A DNA stretch of 13,265 bases from HGM04593 sp964485215 (GTDB taxonomy: Bacteria; Bacteroidota; Bacteroidia; Bacteroidales; Bacteroidaceae), in contig CAZAIM010000067.1 of assembly GCA_964485215.1 (NCBI GenBank), positions 1 to 13,265 of the forward strand. Reading direction: 5' to 3'. A program made the translations under genes and the position numbers. The notes below the pieces were generated by a model that saw only the letters and a list, made by a program, of their open reading frames with translations, did not search any database and was not told the DNA's origin. Numbering within the stretch: position 1 is the stretch's first letter; each line of letters begins with the position of its first letter. This document shows, piece after piece, positions 1-6,280 of this stretch.

Positions 1-47
1 TTAAATATCAATCATTTCAAAGAACTATTTCGATTTTTTAGTGGACA
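1..47. other. Non-coding left edge with a short palindrome
   Basis: These 47 bases lie downstream of the HerA-like gene. A 6-bp inverted repeat with a 2-base loop (38-51, TTAGTG-GA-CACTAA) overlaps the gene's stop codon. On the minus strand it is followed by A residues rather than T residues, so it is not an intrinsic terminator in the direction of the operon. The minus-strand frame ending in TAA at 1-3 is closed by a TAG at 25-27, so no gene tail is supported here. The operon's real terminator and any further member genes would lie outside the window. Confidence 0.35.
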
Positions 48-3000
48 CTAATGATCATTCCAAATAGCATAATCACTGTTGTTCAGTTCGGATATTATTC
101 CAATAATATTGTTTTTCAATGATGAAGAGATTCTGCTATTCTGAATGTTTCTTAGAATAAATTCCGTATCCAGTTCTACTACCGAATCGGTTCTTCCTTT
201 AAGGAGCATCTTGACTACTTCTGAAAAGAATTCCCTTGAATTATTGAACTCACGAAATCCGTTTAGCGGAGCGAGGGCTACACGTTCACCATTGTACATA
301 TCTATTTTACACAATACCGGCTCTACCCAGTCATTCTGATATACAACAGCAACACCTGTGGGTAACTTTGCAATTTCATCAATCTGTTCATTATTCAGGC
401 AAGCCGATTTGCCGGAGATTATACGATCTTCGCAATCGGGCAGACGCATAATAATCTTCGTACTGGTATTTTTAATTGCAGCAGGAGCTACAGATGTAGG
501 TGACTGATCTACAATTACAAAACCTTCACCGTAGGTACGCATCTCTGCAATCGCATTTGTGAGCATCTCTACAGATTTGCCTACCATATTACTACCCTCG
601 GCAGAAGGTTCCATTGTAGTTCTTTTCAGGATATTATGAGCTTCTTCAAGAATGGTAATGTGACGTAATTCGGAATTGCCGGAAAGTTGTTCTGTCATTC
701 GATATTCACTCAAACGCATAATCAACAGACCCATTATAAGAGATTTAGTCTCTTGAGAACCGACACGGCTCAAATCCACAATAACATTATCATTAAACAG
801 AGCGTCATCACCTAAATCCTTTGAATTAAAGACTTCTCCATTTATTCCATTTGTAAGCGACTCAACTCGGGTCAGCAAAGAACCGACATAGTTACTCTTT
901 ACATCATCACTGTATGCACTCTCTTCTATTACATTTCTCAATTCGGTAAACAGATCGTCAAACGTTGGGAAAATTGGAGCATCGAAGTGCGAACATTCAG
1001 ATTGAACCAAATCCCAACCGCATTTCTCATAACATTGCAGTACTGCTTTCTTTAGAACAGCCGGCATTGCTGCATACATTGGCCAACAGAGATTGAATAT
1101 TTCAACAAGCCGATCCACATGTTCCAATACGTGAATAGAATTGCCCGAAACAGGAAAGACGAATGGATTCAAATGCAGAAGCCGTGTAACACGTGGATTA
1201 GTACCATAAACTTTTGCATCACCGAATATGTTTTTATATTCGCCCTTAGCCGGTTCCACAACAAGGAACTTTGTGCCTGTTTTACGTGCCTCATCAATAA
1301 TCTTATAAACCGTCTCGCTTTTTCCACACCCTGTAGAACCTGTAACAAAAATATGCTGCGCCAAACTATTTCTAGTAAGGCTTACACGTGTTTCAGGATA
1401 CTTCAAGCCATAATCAAAAATACAGCCAATGTCCAGCAAATCCTGATTGGTTTCACTGTAACGAACCACTTCTTTGGCTAACGAAGCATGTTCTATAACA
1501 GGAATTCCAGATACTGAATTTAAAGGAAAATTTATCAATGCAGAGAGTTCCTTTGTCGTCAACAACGTAGTCAACTGAGAAAAATCAGAGCCAAAAGGAT
1601 GATTGAAATAAGGAGCCTCATCCCCTATATATTTAATACACAATTTGGAAGCTTTTGCTGTGCCAAGAACACCCTCAGCACTTTCAGTTTTTTTAAGCAA
1701 GCTTGTAATATCGTGCATACGGATAGGTTCAAGAACAGAATCGACACCACTCAACAGAGATTTAAGCTGCCAAGCAGGTGCCGAGCTCTCCTTTTCTGTA
1801 AAAAGATTGCAACAGACATTCCATGCACCTATAGCCTTTGCCTGTTCATAGCGTTTTTCATACAAAGCTAACTGCCTGACTGCGGCATCCACATGTTTGT
1901 TGACAAGTGTTTTACTTATGCTTTCCGACATTCCTTTAGAAAAACTGACCCCTTCGGTAACTGAGTGTGAATTTCCTTTTCCCCAGTTCCGGCCGGTGCC
2001 CTTGGTCTTATGCGGTATGAACCCGGACAACAATTGTGCACCGGCCACACCCGATAGGCCCAAAAAGGTTGTTAAGGGTTTGCTGGAAGCACTCGCAGTC
2101 TCGAGAATCTTTTCTACGCCAGGGAGCACCGCCAAGGCAGAAGGACAGAAAGAAAGTGCAGCCATTGAAAGACCTGCGGTCAAAAGGCCACCGCCTACCA
2201 ATGATTTTAAATCGGGACCCGTTTTGCTTTCATTCTCCGATTCGCCCCAGTTCTCGAAAATAGTATCTATCTCACTAAAAGAATCAGTTCTGTTGCTCTG
2301 TATTGCTTTGGTTATATTCAAGGACCTCATGGATTCCAGCTGCCCGGCAATCTCACGGCATTGCATAAGCAATTCATCTATCCTTTCGCTGCCTAGGGGG
2401 TCTGCTGTTACAAGATATGCAAATTCTTGTCCCTGCATACCCTGTATTACCTGTTCGATAGTTGTAAAATCAGGTTTATCGGCAACAGTGGGAATACCGG
2501 TAATGGCTGTAACCTTTCTGTATGTTTTCTTGAAATAGGCTTTCAGTTCATCATTCTCTTCATCAATCTGTTTAGCAATAAGTCCCGGCCAGCATGCATT
2601 AGAAAAGTACTGTAAGTCGCGTATTTCATTTCTTACAATACTATTTCCACCATCAAGATTGCGCAAGCCAAGATATAGACTGTTTGTTATTCCGTTTCCA
2701 ATCACAAGAAAAGTCAGACGTCTATTGGGGATAGCACACGAATGAAGAATTTTCTGTATATAAAAGAAGCAATTCTCCAAGCTATTTAATGCAGGCTTTC
2801 CAACCTGTTCTATCTTCAACCATGAAATGGGAGTAAAATTACCGGACGAGGATTCATTAACTATTTCAATTACAGAATCGGAGAGAGGAAGTGCATCGAG
2901 ATACTTTTTTTCGAGACAACAATTAAGAGATTGTGCCATCATTGAAGCAGCAAGGATATTCTTTACTTGCTCAAAATCTTGCGAGACATTGCTCATACTA

Positions 3001-3125
3001 ACAGCATGCTCTTGTCCGTTGTCCCTCTCAAAGTTTATCTTGCCTGCTGCTTTTCGGGTAATATTTCGTTCAGCCCCTTCTTGTCTATTCTTATATTCAT
3101 CTATTTTGCTCATAATATGTTGCAT
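48..3125 (-). CDS. HerA/VirB4-like P-loop ATPase with two hydrophobic segments (DUF87-type ATP-binding protein)
   Basis: A 1025-aa ATPase of the HerA/FtsK superfamily, whose members form hexameric rings that pump DNA or protein. Seen directly: Walker A GSTGCGKS at 596-603; Walker B HITILEEAH at about 822-830 with acidic E827/E828; and a conserved late block running from D873/Q874 to a possible arginine finger R894. A closing stretch resembles the 'LPTGVAVVY...W.EPVL' end of HerA/VirB4 proteins. The N-terminal 300 residues are of a type I do not recognise. Two hydrophobic Gly/Ala-rich segments (309-335 and 353-371) suggest membrane insertion. A Ser-rich linker with serine at nearly every second position follows (384-406). 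The start is 11 bases after the Hsp70-like stop; an alternative ATG at codon 5 (3113) is equally plausible. It is probably co-transcribed with the two genes before it. I infer that it is the motor of a three-protein machine. Its substrate is unknown, and no nuclease domain is visible in it. Confidence 0.85.
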   Translation of the reverse strand: MQHIMSKIDEYKNRQEGAERNITRKAAGKINFERDNGQEHAVSMSNVSQDFEQVKNILAASMMAQSLNCCLEKKYLDALPLSDSVIEIVNESSSGNFTPISWLKIEQVGKPALNSLENCFFYIQKILHSCAIPNRRLTFLVIGNGITNSLYLGLRNLDGGNSIVRNEIRDLQYFSNACWPGLIAKQIDEENDELKAYFKKTYRKVTAITGIPTVADKPDFTTIEQVIQGMQGQEFAYLVTADPLGSERIDELLMQCREIAGQLESMRSLNITKAIQSNRTDSFSEIDTIFENWGESENESKTGPDLKSLVGGGLLTAGLSMAALSFCPSALAVLPGVEKILETASASSKPLTTFLGLSGVAGAQLLSGFIPHKTKGTGRNWGKGNSHSVTEGVSFSKGMSESISKTLVNKHVDAAVRQLALYEKRYEQAKAIGAWNVCCNLFTEKESSAPAWQLKSLLSGVDSVLEPIRMHDITSLLKKTESAEGVLGTAKASKLCIKYIGDEAPYFNHPFGSDFSQLTTLLTTKELSALINFPLNSVSGIPVIEHASLAKEVVRYSETNQDLLDIGCIFDYGLKYPETRVSLTRNSLAQHIFVTGSTGCGKSETVYKIIDEARKTGTKFLVVEPAKGEYKNIFGDAKVYGTNPRVTRLLHLNPFVFPVSGNSIHVLEHVDRLVEIFNLCWPMYAAMPAVLKKAVLQCYEKCGWDLVQSECSHFDAPIFPTFDDLFTELRNVIEESAYSDDVKSNYVGSLLTRVESLTNGINGEVFNSKDLGDDALFNDNVIVDLSRVGSQETKSLIMGLLIMRLSEYRMTEQLSGNSELRHITILEEAHNILKRTTMEPSAEGSNMVGKSVEMLTNAIAEMRTYGEGFVIVDQSPTSVAPAAIKNTSTKIIMRLPDCEDRIISGKSACLNNEQIDEIAKLPTGVAVVYQNDWVEPVLCKIDMYNGERVALAPLNGFREFNNSREFFSEVVKMLLKGRTDSVVELDTEFILRNIQNSRISSSLKNNIIGIISELNNSDYAIWNDH

Positions 3126-3136
3126 TTAGTAACTGT

Positions 3137-5008
3137 TTAATTAAACAAGACTTCCAGTCTTGCATAACTTATATAATTCTCAATACCCCTATCCAAAAAC
3201 CCTTTCACTGCAGACTTTATAGAATCTAAATTAGTAAACTGAATACCACCAAGTATTCTTTTCCATTCATCATCATTGAATAATTTGTCGCGTTTTCTTA
3301 AATAAAAGTAATAATGACGTAGACGAGCAAAAGAGCTACGTTCCTTACTTTCATTTAAATCCAGCATAAATCTTTCGCCTTCAACAAATTCTGCCACAGC
3401 ATCATATATAATGTGTCCTACGCCGTTTGCAGTAAACTTATCTGTAAGTATTTTAATTGACGAATCATTTAGTATTGCAGTCATATTTATAAACACATTA
3501 TCAAAATTGCCAAAGTCTCCTCTATATTGATAATCATCAAAAGTTTCCTTGACCTTTTCAATCACATTGTTTATAATCTTTTCTTGTATCGTATTTCTAC
3601 ATAAACTCATAAAATCAAACTTGCGATACACATTGAACGCATTTTCAAAACTGGTTTTCAATGCCTTTACAGAATGCGTATTTGTAGAATTCTCATAAAT
3701 ATTACCAGATTTCCAGGCTAACATGCGTTTATCGACAATATCAACAACATCCTTTTTGACAAATGGAGATATAACCTTACGCAGTTCTTCTTCCCAATTA
3801 AATTCATTTATAATTCTGGCATACTCCCTACGCAATTCCTCTTCCTTCTGTTTAGTGGAGCAATCGGCATGACTCAATAGTGCAATACCCCTTGCAACAA
3901 TAGACGAGGGGTCGTTATCGGACTCTACGCAACTTGCATCGAGATTAAAGAGTTGCATAAATATACCCTTCACAAAATCCATACGTGAAGCTCCACCAGT
4001 CAGGAAGACAAAAGAGACATTCCGTTCTTTTAATTCTTTCTCTTTGAAATCTTTGACTAAAGTTCTAACTCGTTTAATATATGATTCAAGCAATTGGTTA
4101 ATCTGTTCTCTACTGTATTCACAACGTCCCATATAATCTATTTGATTCTTTTCGCCAGATGTCATATTTAATAAATCGGGCCTACATGCAAATATTAGTG
4201 CATTGCCTCCACCGCTATAGTAGGTCTCCTTTGATTTACGGAAATCAAGAAGCATTAAATTATAAGGTTTTGATTTTTTATTCATACCATATAATTTTTT
4301 AAACTCTTTAATCTCAGGCTTATCACTCGTATCAAGGAAAAACCTCATGAACTTCGTCTCAACTGAATTTGCACCAAATTTTGTCCCCGGACTGCCAAAG
4401 TCTATGGGCATTTTCATTCTATCATTCAGATAAGTAAAGTCCAATGTACTTGAACCAAAATCAACGATAAGAACTCCTTGACGCAAAAAGTTCCCGAAGT
4501 TATCATTGTTGACATTTTTTCTTGCCTGAAAAAAAGCTGCGCGGGATTCTTTATGAATACCAGCTACAGGGATACCCGCATCAATAGCCATTTGAATATA
4601 TGCAGCCCCTTCGTTATCCCATGAGGGGCTCGACGGCCTTGCAATGTAAACCACATGGTTTTTATTATTCAAAAAAACGTTCTGATTAAGAATATTCTGG
4701 TAAACCCCTTTCATAAAAGCAATCTGCAGTTCCTTGTCATCAGGTGACATTTCACTTGGCCGCCTTTTGAACGACAATCTTATTTTACTGCTTGACTTAA
4801 TATAATAATTCACGGCATCTCCTATTACAATACATTCGACATTTTCTTGAAGTGTTATTGCAACCATTGACTTAACAATGTGTTTGCCAGGCAATATATC
4901 CAAATTCTCCAGATTGTTTTTATTTATATTATACAACGCTGCAGCTGTCTCACCGTGACCGAAGTCTATTCCTATTATATAATCAGTCGTAGCTGTTATT
5001 TCTTTCAT
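3137..5008 (-). CDS. Divergent Hsp70/actin-fold ATPase
   Basis: A 623-aa protein with an Hsp70-type nucleotide-binding domain. The phosphate-1 motif is GIDFGHGET at 13-21, the phosphate-2 motif is VDFGSSTLD at 182-190, and the adenosine motif is FLTGGASR at 335-342. Order and spacing fit Hsp70/actin ATPases, and the ATPase domain covers roughly 1-385. The remaining 240 or so residues look charged and helical. I do not see the beta-sandwich peptide-binding domain or the conserved linker of DnaK, so this is not a housekeeping DnaK. It probably recognises a partner other than unfolded peptides. It overlaps the gene before it by 4 bases (ATGA type), which suggests translational coupling, and it is followed 11 bases later by the HerA-like ATPase. 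The ATP cycle may gate or load the HerA-like motor; that is inference. The family call is secure, the job is not. Confidence 0.85.
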   Translation of the reverse strand: MKEITATTDYIIGIDFGHGETAAALYNINKNNLENLDILPGKHIVKSMVAITLQENVECIVIGDAVNYYIKSSSKIRLSFKRRPSEMSPDDKELQIAFMKGVYQNILNQNVFLNNKNHVVYIARPSSPSWDNEGAAYIQMAIDAGIPVAGIHKESRAAFFQARKNVNNDNFGNFLRQGVLIVDFGSSTLDFTYLNDRMKMPIDFGSPGTKFGANSVETKFMRFFLDTSDKPEIKEFKKLYGMNKKSKPYNLMLLDFRKSKETYYSGGGNALIFACRPDLLNMTSGEKNQIDYMGRCEYSREQINQLLESYIKRVRTLVKDFKEKELKERNVSFVFLTGGASRMDFVKGIFMQLFNLDASCVESDNDPSSIVARGIALLSHADCSTKQKEEELRREYARIINEFNWEEELRKVISPFVKKDVVDIVDKRMLAWKSGNIYENSTNTHSVKALKTSFENAFNVYRKFDFMSLCRNTIQEKIINNVIEKVKETFDDYQYRGDFGNFDNVFINMTAILNDSSIKILTDKFTANGVGHIIYDAVAEFVEGERFMLDLNESKERSSFARLRHYYFYLRKRDKLFNDDEWKRILGGIQFTNLDSIKSAVKGFLDRGIENYISYARLEVLFN

Positions 5009-5928
5009 TTTGAATTGTTTTTTGATGGTATATAAACTATTCCTTTCTCAATTATCTCTTCCTTGCCGTTTGGTTCCTTTCTCACAATAGCAGGCAGATA
5101 CATCACTTCCTCAATAACTTTGGGGTTTTCATTAAAGGAGAAATATCCTCTATTATCGGTATTGAATTCAACGATTATATAACCATAGGCCTCAAAGTCC
5201 TTAATAAATTCTTCAACCATTCTACGACTGCCAAGCGCATTGTTCTCTTTCCACAAATACCTCAACGTCTCAAGTAATTGAGGGTACATTTTATCGAGCG
5301 TACATTTTGCCAACTGTTCCTCGTAATTACTTTTTATTTCTTTTCGATTTTTCCGGGCAAGAGCAATGATACTGTCAACTTCTCTAAACAGTTTATCCAA
5401 TGCGCCGACGATGCATTCAATAAGTTCTCCTGTAATCCCCTGAGAATCATCGACTTCTGATTCCAAAACATTAATCTTTGCAGGAACTGTTTGCTTGATA
5501 ACGTAGTTCTTGACTCCGACTGTAACACCTGCAACAGGTATAGTCAACCAAGGAGTAATAAAAGAAGATATCAATGCAGGCAAGAGAGTGAATGTGTCCT
5601 GCATAAGCATCTTAGAACGGCTTGTATTTTCGGAAACAAATTCCTTTTCTGTATGAGAAGATAAATTGACATAATCAATTTTCTCATTCAATGGAACGCT
5701 ATAGGAACAATTGTAATTGTACATGCGAATAACAGAATTCAGCAACTGTATATCTGCATCAATCAGTTGGTCGCGGAATTTACTGTCCATTGTCAGGATT
5801 TCTGTAAAGAATGATTGTATTTCGGACTGGATTTGAACGAAATTGCGAGGCAGTCGTTTAGCTTTTAATTTATTACAAAGTATTTCTTTGTATTTCTCAA
5901 AGATTTCTTGTAAACTGACAGATTCCAT
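5005..5928 (-). CDS. Membrane-associated helical protein with GrpE-like C-terminus, partner of the Hsp70-like protein
   Basis: A 307-aa protein from the ATG at 5928. An in-frame ATG at 5982 would add 18 residues, but that stretch is encoded by repeat DNA of the leader. The 5928 start has an A/T-rich upstream (CAATACATT) typical of Bacteroidetes, so I prefer it. The N-terminal 110 residues are mostly helical and charged. A hydrophobic stretch at 113-139 contains LLPALISSFITPW and AGVTVGV and could insert into or lie on the membrane. Residues about 150-230 look helical, perhaps coiled. The tail from about 235 has the sequence rhythm of the GrpE beta domain: an 'AYGY' turn, a 'YFSFNENP' stretch and a closing 'IIEKGIVYIP'. 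GrpE is the nucleotide exchange factor for Hsp70, and an Hsp70 gene follows with a 4-base overlap, which supports the idea. The similarity is by eye only, so the GrpE link is tentative. First gene of the operon. Confidence 0.72.
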   Translation of the reverse strand: MESVSLQEIFEKYKEILCNKLKAKRLPRNFVQIQSEIQSFFTEILTMDSKFRDQLIDADIQLLNSVIRMYNYNCSYSVPLNEKIDYVNLSSHTEKEFVSENTSRSKMLMQDTFTLLPALISSFITPWLTIPVAGVTVGVKNYVIKQTVPAKINVLESEVDDSQGITGELIECIVGALDKLFREVDSIIALARKNRKEIKSNYEEQLAKCTLDKMYPQLLETLRYLWKENNALGSRRMVEEFIKDFEAYGYIIVEFNTDNRGYFSFNENPKVIEEVMYLPAIVRKEPNGKEEIIEKGIVYIPSKNNSK

Positions 5929-5957
5929 AATGTATTGTTTTAGGGTAGAAAATAAAA

Positions 5958-5986
5958 TGGCGGTTTTGATTGGTAAAAACAAGAAG
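5958..5986. repeat. Direct repeat copy 1, near the operon start codon
   Basis: A 29-base repeat beginning TGGCGG, matched by a second copy at 6119-6147 with 25 of 29 bases identical. All four differences are transitions. Its first half (5958-5964 and 5967-5973) is also perfectly complementary to 6027-6033 and 6017-6023, giving 14 bp with one small internal loop. It could therefore pair with the middle arm in competition with copy 2. It ends about 30 bases before the ATG at 5928. Confidence 0.6.
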
Positions 5987-6016
5987 GACGTAAATTGCCC
6001 ATATACTGCCTATCAA

Positions 6017-6134
6017 CCAATCAGGTACCGCCAAGTAACCCTCCACCCGATAAGCACGGACAATCTACGCCCAACGTTGGACGCAGATTCTCACTTTGCT
6101 TATTCTCGGGTGTGAAATTGGCGGTTTCGATCGG
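6017..6134 (-). promoter_or_regulatory. Nested hairpin upstream of the Hsp70/HerA operon, probable structured leader or small RNA
   Basis: Three tiers of inverted repeats nest inside one another. The outer tier pairs 6027-6034 with 6118-6125 (8 bp) and 6017-6022 with 6129-6134. The middle tier pairs 6044-6050 with 6106-6112 (7 bp) and 6051-6055 with 6098-6102 (5 bp), with a 3-base bulge. The core is a 28-base palindrome at 6062-6089. The three mismatches in these arms (6019/6132, 6067/6084, 6070/6081) are A-C on the plus strand but G-U on the minus strand, so the fold is continuous only in a minus-strand RNA, the operon's sense. I infer an RNA leader or a separate small RNA about 90 bases ahead of the first start codon. 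A folded DNA site or a small mobile element remnant is the alternative. Confidence 0.5.
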
Positions 6135-6147
6135 TGAGAACAAGAAG
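6119..6147. repeat. Direct repeat copy 2, distal arm of the nested hairpin
   Basis: Second copy of the 29-base repeat, 161 bases from copy 1. Its first 16 bases form the distal arm of the outer tier of the nested hairpin. If the element were a transposon, the two copies could be old target duplications, but at 29 bases they would be unusually long, and they are also diverged. Duplicated regulatory sequence is an equally good reading. Confidence 0.6.
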
Positions 6148-6155
6148 CAAAAATC
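6148..6155 (-). promoter_or_regulatory. Possible -7 box for the Hsp70/HerA operon
   Basis: The minus strand reads GATTTTTG here. This matches the Bacteroidetes -7 consensus TAnnTTTG except for its first base. A transcript from it would begin near 6140, at the distal arm of the nested hairpin, and would carry a leader of about 210 bases. I see no convincing -33 TTTG at the right distance, so this is only a candidate. Confidence 0.22.
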
Positions 6156-6220
6156 TAAATATTGCAGGAAATAAGGTTTCTTTTGATTACATGCAGATTT
6201 AAAGAATTAGTAGCCTTATG

Positions 6221-6264
6221 AAAAATCATCTGGCGACAGCCTTCAGAGGCTGTCGCCAGATGAT
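6221..6264 (-). terminator. Intrinsic terminator after maeB
   Basis: A perfect 17-bp inverted repeat (6225-6241 with 6248-6264) with a 6-base TTCAGA loop. On the minus strand it is followed by a run of five T (6221-6225, the first of them in the stem). It begins 16 bases beyond the maeB stop codon. It separates the dapA / TIGR02757 / maeB unit from the operon downstream, which therefore needs its own promoter. Confidence 0.9.
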
Positions 6265-6280
6265 GTGTATATCATTTCTT

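Noticed and set aside
1897..2538. Plus-strand open frame of 213 codons inside the HerA-like gene
   Set aside because: Antisense shadow of the ATPase gene, with a Pro/Ser-rich translation lacking domain character.
5929..5982. Longer N-terminus for the GrpE-like protein, starting at 5982
   Set aside because: The added 18 codons are encoded by the direct-repeat copy of the leader, and the ATG at 5928 has a better Bacteroidetes-type upstream context.
6069..6082. Possible integron attC core (RYYYAAC next to GTTRRRY)
   Set aside because: The two core boxes touch each other at the palindrome centre, whereas in an attC site they lie at the outer ends of the hairpin. There is no integrase or cassette array.
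5843..6115. Plus-strand open frame of 90 codons across the operon leader
   Set aside because: It combines the antisense of the GrpE-like gene's start with the inverted-repeat leader. The apparent protein similarity between the two repeat copies follows from the DNA repeat, not from coding.
6017..6134. Retron-type non-coding RNA
   Set aside because: No reverse transcriptase gene is present anywhere in the window.
5929..6280. CRISPR array
   Set aside because: Only two diverged direct copies 161 bases apart plus one inverted copy; there are no regular spacers and no cas genes.
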